Program-made: the position numbers and the translations under genes
Shown here: in pieces, positions 9,186-19,457 of the stretch
Numbering within the stretch: position 1 is the stretch's first letter
Layout: every line of letters begins with the position of its first letter
Virus record (IMG/VR): IMGVR_UViG_3300031772_000022
Location: 1 to 64,000 of that record
Reading direction: 5' to 3' (one strand)
Length of the DNA: 64,000 nucleotides
Origin: a virus
The notes under the pieces: generated by a model
Databases searched by the model: none
What the model was told of the DNA's origin: nothing
Seen by the model: the letters and a program-made list of their open reading frames with translations, nothing else

Positions 9186-11675
9186 TCACAGCGGGTTCCC
9201 TACAAGGTCCATAAGGCCGGAAGCGCTGAGGGTGTACGAGATCTTCTCCATGTTCATAACCCGGACTGAGGCCGTCCTTTCATCAATCCAGTCGGCCCCC
9301 TTCAGGACCAAAGATCCTCCGGAGACGGTAACGGTGCCGCCAGTCCCTCCGTTCAGCTCAGTCTTATGCATTCTCTTCGAGAAATAAACCTCGATGGAGT
9401 CTGCCTCGAAGCTGTAGAAGAGCCGTCCCTCACGGTCCTCATGGAAGACAAGTCCGGGGCGCGGGAGGGCCGAGGCCACGGCCGGGTGGGCGGCGAAGCC
9501 CAGGAATTCCGTGTCGACGGGGACGGGGCTCGAAACCTGGCGTGAGCGGAGAACATCCCATTTCACGTCCGAGGCAAGGAAACGGAGCTGATGAACTTCA
9601 TCGTCAAGCATACCGTCAAGGACGAAGACCATCGTGGAAAAGAGTTTCGCCACGAGGAAGACCTCCCCGGGGGCCAGATGGTGGCCCGCGAAATGGGGGA
9701 CGACGCCCGAAGAGGACATTGAGTCCCCAGAGCCGTTGTGCGTGATGAACGCTTCCCGAAGGGAGCCCAGAAGGATGATGAGGGACGGGAAGTCGAACGC
9801 GTCGGGAGTGAGAACCTTGTCATCAAGATTTGTATGGACGGCAACGTTCCTCACATGCCCGTTGAACTTCGACTTCAGGAGGTTCGCCTTGTACAGCGTT
9901 GTCGGAAGGTCCGTGGTGGTCGCGTAGTCCGAGGCAGAGGAGAAGAACTGGCTCTCGGGGGTGACGTGGACCGCACCGGCTGGAGCCGGACCTAGGTGCT
10001 TCGCGTAGCTGAAGACAAGGCTGTTCAAAAGCCAGACGGCGTCCGGGAGCGTGCTGGTGGGGATCATCCGCACGCCCACAGGACCTATCGGGGTCCGTAC
10101 GGAGAGCGAGGAAGAGTCGGAGACGAATACCTCCTTGTCGAACGAAGCACGGACCTCTCGGTCCATGACGATCTCCTTGGACAGGAGAACGGCCGGAGCC
10201 CCGACGGCGCGAGCGGAAATATCCCCAGAGAAGAAGAGAGGGTCTGTGAAACTGGCGAGATCTTCACTCCGGATTGTCCCACGCACCCGTATTGGCAGCG
10301 AGGTAATGGTCGTGGTGACGTGAAGGTCGACGAAGTACGTCAGCTGGCTTATGACCGGGAATGCCGTGGCCGTAGAGGCATGGTCTGTCACAGTCCCGAT
10401 CTCGACAGGATACGCGCCCGACCATGCCAAGTTCCTCTCCGCGGCAAGGTGCTGGTTGTAGAGGAGCTTGAGGCCGTTCGTGGATGAGATGAGCTGCGCG
10501 TTAGTGTACGCGACGGGGAGCACCGGTATCCCGTCCGGCTCGGGGTATAGATGGTTGCCAGGGTCGACGTCCTCAAGAGCGTGATCCTTGAAAACACTGA
10601 GGATATAGTCGTAGACGATGCCGGCAGTGACGGAGTCAATCGCTGGCGGGATGGAGAGCAGGTAAGCACGCAAGTCCGGCTGAATTGTTCCGTGGACGGG
10701 GGCTTCCACCACATGGTCCGCGAAGGTCGTCCTGACGGCGTTCAGGAAGTTGATGGCGTCCGTCAGGGTGACGCAGTCGGGGACGAGAACCGAGTTGATG
10801 GTGTCAGGCCTGGGGTGCGGTCCTCCCTGAGTGATGTTCCAGAGCGAAAGGTTGAGGACGTCAACCGACGCGGCGGGGCCGCTGAAATAGACGCGCACCG
10901 TGGCCGCGTTCACGTTCGGAACGATCTCCGACACATAGGCGTCGACGAACTGCATCTGGCTAAGAGAGCTCGAGTTGTATGGAGGAGGAGACCGGAGCTG
11001 AAGAGCAAGATTGACTTCAAACCCGCCGACGTTGTTCGAAGCGTCGACGATGTTGAAGGTGGTGATGAAGTAGAAGTCACCGAGAGGGGTCGTGTTCGGG
11101 TAGACGAACCTCAACGTGTTCTCGGGCATATTTTCAGCCGCCCACGGCTGATAGATCATCGGAACGGGCAAGAAGTCCGGGTTCCGGATGTTCGCCGCCG
11201 GTGAGGTTGAAAACGGACCGACGGGCCGATCAAAGACAACGTCCACCATCCCCCGCTTCGAGAGGAAAGCGCCGATGGCGCGCGGAGCGTCGGGGACGTT
11301 GGCAGTGAAATTCGCCGCCACTGCCGCCACTCCTTCACCGTCGAACCCGTGGACGCCGACCACCTGCATGGAGTAGGTGGACGTCCAGGTCAGGGGCTGG
11401 GAGGTCCTGACGACGACCGACAGACGGTCTGCGTCATAGAACTCGACCTCGTCGACGCCGGGAACGACAGTCCCGGACGTAATGCCCGCAAGAATGTATG
11501 AGGACGTGGCGAGGGCGGAGTCCGTGACGGGCCGGTCAAAGCGGACTCGGATCTCCCTCGACGACAGCACATGGACCCGGAAGCCGATTGTCGGAAGGTC
11601 GAACGCGTCCACAATCCCGAGGACGATGTCCCCGAGCTGACTGTTCTGTGTACCTATCCTTCCGGTAAAGGGCAT
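9186..11675 (-). CDS. tail/fibre-associated protein with Ig-like (SbsA/Big_5-type) domains and NAH repeats
   Basis: An 829-residue protein built of repeated strand patterns such as REIRVRFDRPVTDSAL, MVDVVFDRPVG and EVRASFDKEVF. These are typical of Big_5/SbsA-like immunoglobulin domains seen in surface proteins and phage fibres. Two triplets of the NAH repeat interrupt these domains, at about residues 295-417 and 538-670. I prefer the ATG at 11675 (GAGG five bases upstream) to the GTG at 11690, which has no ribosome-binding site. The gene lies between the collagen-like fibre and the giant 2591-residue protein, seven bases before the latter. A distal fibre or host-adhesion role is inferred from context and domain types; there is no enzymatic signature. 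Confidence 0.8.
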   Translation of the reverse strand: MPFTGRIGTQNSQLGDIVLGIVDAFDLPTIGFRVHVLSSREIRVRFDRPVTDSALATSSYILAGITSGTVVPGVDEVEFYDADRLSVVVRTSQPLTWTSTYSMQVVGVHGFDGEGVAAVAANFTANVPDAPRAIGAFLSKRGMVDVVFDRPVGPFSTSPAANIRNPDFLPVPMIYQPWAAENMPENTLRFVYPNTTPLGDFYFITTFNIVDASNNVGGFEVNLALQLRSPPPYNSSSLSQMQFVDAYVSEIVPNVNAATVRVYFSGPAASVDVLNLSLWNITQGGPHPRPDTINSVLVPDCVTLTDAINFLNAVRTTFADHVVEAPVHGTIQPDLRAYLLSIPPAIDSVTAGIVYDYILSVFKDHALEDVDPGNHLYPEPDGIPVLPVAYTNAQLISSTNGLKLLYNQHLAAERNLAWSGAYPVEIGTVTDHASTATAFPVISQLTYFVDLHVTTTITSLPIRVRGTIRSEDLASFTDPLFFSGDISARAVGAPAVLLSKEIVMDREVRASFDKEVFVSDSSSLSVRTPIGPVGVRMIPTSTLPDAVWLLNSLVFSYAKHLGPAPAGAVHVTPESQFFSSASDYATTTDLPTTLYKANLLKSKFNGHVRNVAVHTNLDDKVLTPDAFDFPSLIILLGSLREAFITHNGSGDSMSSSGVVPHFAGHHLAPGEVFLVAKLFSTMVFVLDGMLDDEVHQLRFLASDVKWDVLRSRQVSSPVPVDTEFLGFAAHPAVASALPRPGLVFHEDREGRLFYSFEADSIEVYFSKRMHKTELNGGTGGTVTVSGGSLVLKGADWIDERTASVRVMNMEKISYTLSASGLMDLVGNPL
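9665..10062 (-). repeat. NAH repeat block, 3 degenerate copies
   Basis: Copies with helix ends YAKH, FNGH and FITH. The third copy is the most degenerate. The block follows PIGPVGVRMIPTS, the end of an Ig-like strand set, and precedes GEVFLVAKLFSTMVFV. Confidence 0.6.
10425..10790 (-). repeat. NAH repeat block, 3 degenerate copies
   Basis: Copies with helix ends FADH, FKDH and YNQH, about 122 residues. They are inserted after NITQGGPHPRPDTINSV and before LAWSGAYPVEIGTV of an Ig-like domain. Confidence 0.6.
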
Positions 11676-11713
11676 TCTGGCCTCGATCACACTACGGGCT
11701 CAGCCCCACGGGC

Positions 11714-13990
11714 TCAGCCGTGGGAGATCTCGAGCCTTGCCATTTTCACCACTGCCTGGTCTGTCGACGTTCCTGCCTGAATCTTGAGCTGGATCTCGTA
11801 AAGGGTGTTCGAGACGGGGAGAGAAAGGTCCGAGGACACGACGAACGTGGGAACAGAGTTTGTCGTGTAGAGCTGTGAGCCGGACATTCCCGTTCCGACG
11901 GAAAGGTTGTAGAGCTGGAGCGAGGCCGTAACGCCCGTAGCCGTCTCCATGATGGCTTGGAACTTGACGTGCTGGGGCTGACTCGGGATGCCCGGGTAGT
12001 AGTCGGACGGGTTGAACAGGAATCCGCCGATCCCGACGTACCCGGTCGCGCTTGACACCTGCTTGCCGGCCGCGCCATCGACGTAGTGGTACCGGGCGAC
12101 GGTGTTGATGACATAGGCCGTAAGGCCCGCGGTCGGCGTGGACCCGGGAGCGAGCACGCTCTTCAACGCATAAATCGCGCCCTGGACGTTGGTGTAGCCC
12201 ATCGTCGGGGCGTAGTCGGTGATGACGACGCCGGTCGCATTCCCGACGCCAGGAGAGCCCTGGACTCCTTGCGGGCCTGTCGGGCCTGTCGGGCCAGTGA
12301 CGCCAGTGACGCCGGGGGACCCTTGGGGAGCTCCAGCAGGGCCGGTGGCTCCGGTGGCGCCAGGCGTACCCTGCGGACCCGGCGGACCCGTAGGCCCGGT
12401 CGGGCCAAGGGGCCCGGTCGGTCCGTCAGGCCCGGTCGGGCCGCCGAAGACCGAGGCTCCGGTAGGTCCGGTAGCTCCCGTGTCGCCCTTCGGGCCCGTG
12501 TCGCCCCGCGGACCGGTCGGTCCGACAGCTCCGGTGGGCCCGGCCGGCCCTGTCGACCCGGTCATGCCGGGAGTTCCCTGAGGGGCGCCCGGAGGCCCGG
12601 TCACGCCCGTAAGACCGGGAGAACCCTGAGTGCCCGGGAAGCCAGCGGGAGCCACAAACCCTGCGGCGATGACCGCCCCGGACGGCTGGTTGCCGAACAG
12701 GTTCGAAAGGACGAGGTTCGTCCCCGTACCGCCCGTGACGCCGACGACCGTGTAATAGCCACCTGTCGGTATGAAGACGGTCTGCCCGGGCTGCTGCCAG
12801 CTCTGGCTATACCCGTTCGCGGCGCCCGTGAGGACCGTCGTAAGGGTGAAGTTGTTCTGAGCGTACGTCGGCGTTGAGTTAAAGGCGTTGAGACCTGGGG
12901 ACCCCTGGGGAGCTCCTGCGGGGCCGGTCGCCCCGGTCATCCCAGGAGAGCCCTGAGGCCCACCAAACGGACCCGTCGGCCCAGGAGAGCCCTGAGGTCC
13001 TGGACCTCCGGCAGCCCCTGGAGGGCCGCCAGGTCCCTCCGGTCCTGTAGGTCCCGTAGGTCCCTCCGGTCCCGTAGGTCCTCCGAAGATGGACGCTCCC
13101 GTGTCGCCCTTTGAACCGGTGGGTCCCGTCGCACCACGCGGCCCGGTGGGTCCGGTGGCTCCAACGCCGGTCGCGCCGGTCGACCCGGCTGGACCGACCG
13201 CTCCCGCAGGGCCGAGAGGTCCCGTAAAGCCAGGAGAGCCCTGAGGCCCTGGAACGCCAGTGGGTCCGGCCGGACCTGTAGGTCCTCCGAAGACCGAAGC
13301 TCCTGTCGGGCCAGTCTGACCCGTGACACCCTGTATACCCTGCGGTCCGGTCACACCCTGCGGACCGGTCACACCCTGGGTGCCCTGCGGTCCCGTAGGA
13401 CCGATCGCACCCGGGGGCCCGGTGGGCCCCGTAGGTCCTATCGATCCTGTGGGCCCCGTGGACCCCGTGGCTCCGACGCCAGTCGGTCCGACAGGTCCAG
13501 TGTTCCCGCGCGGGCCCGTGGGCCCGGTAGCGCCCGTCGGACCCGGCAGACCGGTGGCCCCAAAGCCGGCCGGGCCTGTGGCGCCCGTGTTCCCGCGTGG
13601 GCCCGTGACACCGGCCGCACCGGCAGGGCCAGTGGTGCCGGCCGCGCCGGTCGTCCCCGCTCCCGGCGGGCCGGTGGGTCCTTCCGGCCCGGTGATTCCG
13701 GTAATATCGGCCTTGAGCTGAGCGACGGCGCCCGCCGTCAGGATATGAGTAACAAGAGCGCCGTTGGAGTGGGAGGATGAGGCCGTCCCCTCCTGACCGC
13801 GAAGGAGTGTAAAAACGTTCCCGACCACGCCCGTGACGAGCAAGATCTCGGCGTCGATCTTGAGGCGGAACTGCGGAGCCGGCGGAAAGAGGGCGGCGGA
13901 CGTGACGAAGACGGTCGTGGCGACGGGCGTGATTCCGCCGACCTGGTTGATCGTAGTCTGCGCAGCGTTAGCAAATCTCTCTGTCGTCAT
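11714..13990 (-). CDS. collagen-like tail fibre protein
   Basis: 758 residues. An N-terminal domain of about 90 residues contains [16 protein letters not shown], a motif common at the start of phage fibre proteins. Long Gly-X-Y tracts follow, dominated by GPT, GPQ and GSP triplets. These should form a collagen-like triple helix with many Thr in the Y position. Around residues 370-460 a non-collagen beta module ([17 protein letters not shown] ... [14 protein letters not shown]) breaks the stalk, and a second collagen stretch follows. The last 150 residues form a beta-rich head ([12 protein letters not shown] ... [12 protein letters not shown]), the likely receptor-binding end. It follows the gpI-like gene, the place of a fibre gene in P2-type baseplate operons. 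Trimerisation is known for such fibres; receptor specificity cannot be predicted. Confidence 0.88.
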   Translation of the reverse strand: MTTERFANAAQTTINQVGGITPVATTVFVTSAALFPPAPQFRLKIDAEILLVTGVVGNVFTLLRGQEGTASSSHSNGALVTHILTAGAVAQLKADITGITGPEGPTGPPGAGTTGAAGTTGPAGAAGVTGPRGNTGATGPAGFGATGLPGPTGATGPTGPRGNTGPVGPTGVGATGSTGPTGSIGPTGPTGPPGAIGPTGPQGTQGVTGPQGVTGPQGIQGVTGQTGPTGASVFGGPTGPAGPTGVPGPQGSPGFTGPLGPAGAVGPAGSTGATGVGATGPTGPRGATGPTGSKGDTGASIFGGPTGPEGPTGPTGPEGPGGPPGAAGGPGPQGSPGPTGPFGGPQGSPGMTGATGPAGAPQGSPGLNAFNSTPTYAQNNFTLTTVLTGAANGYSQSWQQPGQTVFIPTGGYYTVVGVTGGTGTNLVLSNLFGNQPSGAVIAAGFVAPAGFPGTQGSPGLTGVTGPPGAPQGTPGMTGSTGPAGPTGAVGPTGPRGDTGPKGDTGATGPTGASVFGGPTGPDGPTGPLGPTGPTGPPGPQGTPGATGATGPAGAPQGSPGVTGVTGPTGPTGPQGVQGSPGVGNATGVVITDYAPTMGYTNVQGAIYALKSVLAPGSTPTAGLTAYVINTVARYHYVDGAAGKQVSSATGYVGIGGFLFNPSDYYPGIPSQPQHVKFQAIMETATGVTASLQLYNLSVGTGMSGSQLYTTNSVPTFVVSSDLSLPVSNTLYEIQLKIQAGTSTDQAVVKMARLEISHG

Positions 13991-14009
13991 CTTAGGATCC
14001 GCCGGTCAC

Positions 14010-14837
14010 CTAAAAGTCACCGTCGTGGGACTCGTCCTTCACGGCAACGAAGGTTTTAGAGCCGAGTATGTCCGTTCCCCTAACGCCCTCGACAAACCTT
14101 CGAAAGTCTTCATATCCATAACTCTGCAGGTTGTAGACGAAAGACTCACGGACCTTGTTCGTTCCCACGTTCGACGGCGGGTTCTCGGGCTTCGGACCGG
14201 GGCCAAGGTACTCGTCGAGCAAGATGAACTTGAGCGTGTAGAGCGTGTGCGCAGGCCGGATTATGGCGAGGAGTATCCGGATATTCCTTTCCGCAAGGAA
14301 GACGTCCACTTGTCCAGGGCTGGACAGGATAACGTCAACGGTGAACCCGAACTGGTCGGATATGTCGTACCCGGATCCAGGCCTCTTTGACTGCTCAAAG
14401 TTCTCCCGAACGATGACCTCCCCGCCGCAGACGAGCTCCACTGCCTTCTTCACGGAGTCGGGGACGCTTCCCGCAAAGTAGATCTTGACTATCTTACGGA
14501 GGAACTCACGGAAGTCAGAGTCACCCTTTTGGAGGTCCGGAGCTCCCTCCTTCTTCGGGAATAGGACGGACGTGACGGTCTGATAGAGGAACTCCGTTCT
14601 CGTTGTGGCGAAGTCCGTGTCTTGCTTGACGTCCTCGAGCATGAGACGGACGCGGGAGAGCTCGATGGCGACGGCCTTCAGGTGCCTTGCGTAGTTCGGT
14701 CCGTCTATGTTGGCCTGAAAGTAAGAGGATAGCATGGACAGCAGGATCTTGAAGTTCACCTCCGACTCTTGACTGAGACGGGACAGATACTCCTCTCCCG
14801 TCTCATACGCGTTCAAGTTATATCTGACGATGGCCAT
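14010..14837 (-). CDS. gpI-like baseplate/tail protein
   Basis: 275 residues, mixed alpha/beta, with an alpha-helical N-terminal half (EEYLSRLSQESEVNFKILL and following). The order of baseplate J-like protein, this gene, then the fibre matches J-I-H in P2-type phages. The size and the VDVFLAERNIRILLAIIRPAHT segment are compatible with a P2 gpI-type protein, which links wedge and fibre. The assignment rests more on gene order than on motifs. It starts three bases after the J-like stop, so translation is probably coupled. It ends in TAG; readthrough would add only five residues before a TAA. Confidence 0.6.
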   Translation of the reverse strand: MAIVRYNLNAYETGEEYLSRLSQESEVNFKILLSMLSSYFQANIDGPNYARHLKAVAIELSRVRLMLEDVKQDTDFATTRTEFLYQTVTSVLFPKKEGAPDLQKGDSDFREFLRKIVKIYFAGSVPDSVKKAVELVCGGEVIVRENFEQSKRPGSGYDISDQFGFTVDVILSSPGQVDVFLAERNIRILLAIIRPAHTLYTLKFILLDEYLGPGPKPENPPSNVGTNKVRESFVYNLQSYGYEDFRRFVEGVRGTDILGSKTFVAVKDESHDGDF

Positions 14838-14839
14838 CG

Positions 14840-17800
14840 TCAGCTCTTCTTGTACGTGATCGTCAAATCGCCAGGGGAAAGGTATTCCACCTGGGATGCG
14901 CCAAGGTCCTTGGAACCACGGTCCCCGGACACGACATATGTGCAGGCGAACGAGTGGTCCGTCGGAACGTCCGGCGGGTTCAGTCCGGCGTTGAGGGAGA
15001 CGAGAACGCGGTTGGCCGTCCTGCGGAGTCGCTCGGCCGCGACGGCGTCAGGAGTGATGAACAATGGCACGAGCGTAGCATCGTCCGAGTATCCGGTGAT
15101 GATGGCCCCGTTCCTACCGATGATGAAGGAACGGTTGACGACGACTCCGACGTCGGCCAGCGCCGGCGAGGACTCCATAATGAGCTCGTCCTTGTAGACG
15201 CCGTGGTGGATGGTGTTCGGGCCGCCACCGTCCGTCGTGGCGAACGGGAGCTCGTCGATGAGGATATAAACCGCGTTCGTAAACTGCGACAGGGACGGGA
15301 GGAAAGTGTAATCGGATAGGACTAGGTCGCGGATGCGGAGCGCGCCGTCCTGGAGGGTGAGCTTGGTGTATGGCTGGATGAGAAAGTCCACGCCATCCAC
15401 CTTCTCCATGGAGCCGGTCATGTCGGACTGATGGACCTGATTCCCGACGCCCTTCCTGTCAAGAAGGATGGACACGGCCGTACGAAGACCGCTGTCGACC
15501 GACGACTGAACCGCGTTCGGAAGAAGCCTTACGGTGACCTCCGCTGACAGTGGGTTCTCGACAGCTTGCTTGACCAGGGCATCGGCCGTAAGATGCTTGG
15601 AGTTTTTGACACGGGCCTGAACCTGCTGGAGAGTATCATTCACGATGTACGTGACGTCAAAGTTCTCATCGTGCTCGTAGTCGACCGAGACCGTGGCGCC
15701 GGTCGGGATGGCGGAACTTGAAGAGCGGACGATTTTCAGCGGTTTTGTCTGGGATCCGGCGACGACAAGGTAGTCCGGGTTGGACGTACTGGGTCCGTTG
15801 TATAGGATTGTCCTGTCGAACGACAGGACAGAGAGCGTGAAACTGTTTACGCCCACAGACCCGAGCGGCTCCTGGAACTCGCCTATAAGGACGTGTTGTT
15901 CATCGTTGACGGCAATCGCCACGCCGTTCGGAACGTTGTTGACCTGGTTTATCGTGACGTAGTCAGTGGATCCCGTGCTCTCTCCGTCGAGAAGCGGGTC
16001 TTGCAGCTTATATAGGGTATACCCGGTGGCCGAGTCGAGGGCCCCAGAACCGGTCCCAATGACAGAGGCTACGCGCCGGACGGGCTGAACTCCGGCCGTG
16101 AAATGGTTGTTGCTCCTGTACCGATAGTCCCCTTCGACGAAGTCGTCAACGAGGGTGGCCGGCTGAGGGATGAACGTGTTGAGCTTGATCGTCCTATAAT
16201 CGAGGATCGTGACGCCCGTTAGGTCATAGTCCGTGGTCGGAAGGTTCGAGTGGTTTCGAAGCCCGAGTCCCTGGCTCGGGTTGTTCAGCATTTCCTGAAT
16301 CGGATTCGACACGGTGAGCCTTGAGTCCCGGGCCCGGAAGACGAGCTCGGTGGCGTCGATGACGTCGAAGCGGACGCTCTTGGCCACGCTGAACTGGAAC
16401 GCGAACGTCTCTGTGACGGTCCGCTCGTTCGTCCCCTTAACGTATATGTCGACCTTGCCGCCGATGTGCTTTTTGCGCACGTCATCATAATCGCGCATCA
16501 TCTGAGGGTCGCCCGACTTGACGATGAAAGCGTCGAGGACGCCGGGCGTCCCGAACGTGATCCTCTCGTAACCGCCCTCCGTCCCGGTGTCGAGGGAGGA
16601 GAGCGCGCGCTGACCGTCTTCGGACACGCCAAGATTGCTCTCGATGTCCCGGCCGAAGTCCGCAGAGACCTCGTTGATCGTCTGAAACCCGCTGGCGCCG
16701 GACGTAACGGTGTCGATGGCGCCAGCCGGAACGTTCCCGATGTTTCCCGGGGTGTCGGACACCATCTGGACACGGATCTCGTAACGACGAAGGTCAGGGT
16801 TATAGTAGGCCGGAGCGTTGGCGGCGGACAGGATGACCGCGCCCTGGGAAATATAGCGCGGGGCACTAGAGTTCGTACTGGACGAGACTATCGCTCCCTG
16901 CGACACAATCAGGTCCTTGACCGGCTTGGACGTCGTGAAGAACGTCTGATTGACGACAGCGGAACGGCTTCCCTGCCTCCCCAGCCCGAAGCTGGAGGCG
17001 AGGGAATCGAACGAAGAGTCGATGAACGATTGGACGGCACTGTCGTCGGAGATGGAGAGAGCGGTCTTAAGGCTCTGTTTATATGAGGACTGGGATACGA
17101 GGATGCTCGTCCCGGAGAACGTCGGATCGTCGATGGCGAGCATCGCGGAGAAGGATTTGGAGCGATGGACCCAGTCCGTCAGGAAGTAGGCCTTCTGCAT
17201 CTCGTTCGAGAACGGCTCAATATGGACCTCCCGGACGGTCGATCCCGGAATGAGGGCCATGGTCGGCTCTTTCTTCTGGACCTCTGAGATGTAGCCCTGG
17301 GAGATGGACCTCGAGTCGCGGATGCGGACCCCGCGGACGGTGGCGTCAAGCGCCAACGGCGTCCCCGAGAGCTCGACGCTGAAGCGGCTTTCCTGCATGA
17401 TGCCGGTCGACTTGTCGAAGTAGACGGCTGAGATGACGTAAAAGAGAGGATCCTCCGGAGAAATAACGGAGAAAACGTCGTTGTTGAGGATGCCGGAGCC
17501 AATGCTCGCCCCGCGGTCGTGTGTGAAGGTGTAGTTCTTCCTGAGGACGAGGGACTCCAGGCCGATCGAAAACCGGACGTTCGGATTCTGGATGAGCGGG
17601 TACTGATTGAGAGTCTTCTGTTCGACGACCGCGCCGGAGACGGGGTCGACCGTCCGCGCTATGATTTGAAGGTCCAGGGACTCGGAGTCCGAGAAGTCGT
17701 ACGACGGGTTCGCTATGGGGAAGGTCTCCACGGTCGTCGTCGTGGGCTTCGTCGCCGGGACCATGTCGGCGTTCACGCGAAGGTAACCGGATCCCGCACC

Positions 17801-18265
17801 CCCGGCGTCGGTCGACGCGTAGACGTTATATCCGACGGCCTCCTGCGTCGTCAGGTCGGGCCATGCCAGCTCGACGGAGATGGCCTTCCTCTTCATCTGG
17901 AAGCCGGTGACGGGGGCGGGGACGAGGCCTATTTCGGCGTCCGCCCTCACGTCCACCGTTATGGTCGTGACCGGACTGACGGACCCGGACAGGTCGATGG
18001 CCCTCAGACGGATGGTGTTCCTGCCCTTGTCGAGGTTCAGGCCGTTCGGAAAGCTTACGAGGTTGGGGACCGTGAAGCTCGGAACGGTAAGTCCGACGAG
18101 CGTCGGGTCGGAGACGAAGCCGATTCCGTTGACGTCAATCTGGACGTCAATCGTGTTGGCGTCGACCGAGCCGGTGAAGACCAGGTTGAACAGGTTGGTC
18201 GTCAGGCCAAGCTCGGTCGTGGTCCCGGACCCGTCGAAATAGTCGATCTTCGGAGCGGTCGCCAT
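14840..18265 (-). CDS. baseplate J-like wedge protein with N-terminal FN3-type domain
   Basis: 1141 residues. Residues 1-120 form a beta-rich leader with a Glu/Ala linker. Residues 115-220 look like a fibronectin type III domain (LAWPDLTTQEAVGYNVYAS). The core at about 370-620 has the typical baseplate J pattern: PGNIGNVPAGAIDTV, a GFQTINEVSADFGRDIES stretch, then an R-rich helix and a PGVLDAFIVKSGDPQ strand. The C-terminal part (ADALVKQAVENPLSAEVTVRL) resembles the end of J-family proteins. J/gp6-type proteins form the wedge ring that holds the hub and triggers sheath contraction. P2 gpJ is only about 300 residues, so this is a strongly extended member. It is followed three bases later by the gpI-like gene. 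Confidence 0.8.
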   Translation of the reverse strand: MATAPKIDYFDGSGTTTELGLTTNLFNLVFTGSVDANTIDVQIDVNGIGFVSDPTLVGLTVPSFTVPNLVSFPNGLNLDKGRNTIRLRAIDLSGSVSPVTTITVDVRADAEIGLVPAPVTGFQMKRKAISVELAWPDLTTQEAVGYNVYASTDAGGAGSGYLRVNADMVPATKPTTTTVETFPIANPSYDFSDSESLDLQIIARTVDPVSGAVVEQKTLNQYPLIQNPNVRFSIGLESLVLRKNYTFTHDRGASIGSGILNNDVFSVISPEDPLFYVISAVYFDKSTGIMQESRFSVELSGTPLALDATVRGVRIRDSRSISQGYISEVQKKEPTMALIPGSTVREVHIEPFSNEMQKAYFLTDWVHRSKSFSAMLAIDDPTFSGTSILVSQSSYKQSLKTALSISDDSAVQSFIDSSFDSLASSFGLGRQGSRSAVVNQTFFTTSKPVKDLIVSQGAIVSSSTNSSAPRYISQGAVILSAANAPAYYNPDLRRYEIRVQMVSDTPGNIGNVPAGAIDTVTSGASGFQTINEVSADFGRDIESNLGVSEDGQRALSSLDTGTEGGYERITFGTPGVLDAFIVKSGDPQMMRDYDDVRKKHIGGKVDIYVKGTNERTVTETFAFQFSVAKSVRFDVIDATELVFRARDSRLTVSNPIQEMLNNPSQGLGLRNHSNLPTTDYDLTGVTILDYRTIKLNTFIPQPATLVDDFVEGDYRYRSNNHFTAGVQPVRRVASVIGTGSGALDSATGYTLYKLQDPLLDGESTGSTDYVTINQVNNVPNGVAIAVNDEQHVLIGEFQEPLGSVGVNSFTLSVLSFDRTILYNGPSTSNPDYLVVAGSQTKPLKIVRSSSSAIPTGATVSVDYEHDENFDVTYIVNDTLQQVQARVKNSKHLTADALVKQAVENPLSAEVTVRLLPNAVQSSVDSGLRTAVSILLDRKGVGNQVHQSDMTGSMEKVDGVDFLIQPYTKLTLQDGALRIRDLVLSDYTFLPSLSQFTNAVYILIDELPFATTDGGGPNTIHHGVYKDELIMESSPALADVGVVVNRSFIIGRNGAIITGYSDDATLVPLFITPDAVAAERLRRTANRVLVSLNAGLNPPDVPTDHSFACTYVVSGDRGSKDLGASQVEYLSPGDLTITYKKS

Positions 18266-18311
18266 CTTCCCCGACGGTACTCGATAAGAAACGCCTCAGC
18301 CGGCCCGGAGC

Positions 18312-19457
18312 TCACCCAATCCGGTGGAACGGGTCGCTCTGTCCGGCAATGAAGAACGGGGAGGGGTTCCCGACAACCCTCTTGAGCTCCACGGTGCCTC
18401 GGCTCCTGGTCGTGATGCCCGCCGAGACGACGGCGATGGTCGGGTCGACCTCCGAGTACTCGATGGTGAGCCCGTCCAGGGAGACGGGGAATTCCTCGTC
18501 CGTGACCCTCTGGAAGAGCATATTATCCTGCTGCTTCTTAATGTCCTGGTAGGCCTTGAACGCTTGAGTCACGTCCATGGTGATGAAGGCCTGGGAGTGC
18601 CCGTTCGACGTGGCCGCCTTCCCGCCTATGCGGTCGGTGATGTTCGTCCCTATCCAAGGCCATTTCCAGTGAGAGCCCGCCTTCGTGAAAAGGAACTTGT
18701 CGAACTCCTGGAAGAGAAGGTCGGCCCCCGAGACGGTCTCGTACGTCCCGTCCTTGACCGAATAGTCGAACTCGAACCTCGAGCCGAAGCACCGACGGCA
18801 GTTCCCGGCGTCCGTCACATATCGAAGGAGGACAGTGGGGAACCTGTTCGGGATAGGCTCGTCGAAGACGAGGATCTTCTCATCCACGAAAGAGTTCGGA
18901 TCGGACATGACCTCCCACCCGGGGAACATTTTCATGCCGGCAGCCGCGCGTCCGGGCGCAATCCCGAGCTCGGCGTACGCCCCGAGGACACGGGCGGTGT
19001 TGGGCATAGAGCTCGTCCGGTCCGTCCATCTCGGATCGTGGAAGACGAAGGCCTTATTCTTCGACGGTTGCCGCGCGGACACGCGAACACGGCCGTTCAC
19101 CGCGTCAAAGGCTAACTCCGGGATCTGGCGCTGAAGGTTCAGCACAAGGTCGCGGGCCGGAACGGAGGACCCCGGGACGATCTGGACAAACTTGGGGGGC
19201 TCATTCCCGATGCCGAGATATAGGAGGTCGTTCCTCCCGACCTGAATGCGGTATGGCTCCGGACGGGTGAGTGTGATGGAGGCCGTCGAGTATAGGCCGT
19301 CAAACGGGATGCCCACGTCGTTGATGCTGACGCTGACGCGCGAGGACACCGGGGGCCTCTGGAATCGGACGGTGTTTCGAACGAACGGGTCGAGGGAGGA
19401 GAGCTCCGCGAAGACCTCATGCGTACACACGTTCTCCGTGGCGAAGTCGAAGCTCAT
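18312..19457 (-). CDS. baseplate wedge protein with C-terminal gp25-like domain
   Basis: 381 residues. The N-terminal 230 residues are beta-rich and unrecognised; they include a CRRC pair (AGNCRRCFGSRFEF) that could bind metal or form a disulfide. The C-terminal part from about residue 245 (DLLFQEFDKFLFTKAGSH, KWPWIGTNITDRIGG, then a helix and an SLDGLTIEYSEVDPTI strand) follows the layout of gp25/gpW-type wedge proteins. These initiate sheath polymerisation at the baseplate. The position directly before the J-like gene supports this, since W and J are neighbours in P2 and in related machines. It overlaps the upstream gene by four bases (ATGA). Confidence 0.65.
   Translation of the reverse strand: MSFDFATENVCTHEVFAELSSLDPFVRNTVRFQRPPVSSRVSVSINDVGIPFDGLYSTASITLTRPEPYRIQVGRNDLLYLGIGNEPPKFVQIVPGSSVPARDLVLNLQRQIPELAFDAVNGRVRVSARQPSKNKAFVFHDPRWTDRTSSMPNTARVLGAYAELGIAPGRAAAGMKMFPGWEVMSDPNSFVDEKILVFDEPIPNRFPTVLLRYVTDAGNCRRCFGSRFEFDYSVKDGTYETVSGADLLFQEFDKFLFTKAGSHWKWPWIGTNITDRIGGKAATSNGHSQAFITMDVTQAFKAYQDIKKQQDNMLFQRVTDEEFPVSLDGLTIEYSEVDPTIAVVSAGITTRSRGTVELKRVVGNPSPFFIAGQSDPFHRIG

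Noticed and set aside
12219-13721. Plus-strand Gly/Pro-rich frames opposite the collagen gene
   Set aside because: The complement of collagen triplets also yields Gly/Pro-rich sequence; there is no N- or C-terminal domain or ribosome-binding site on that strand.
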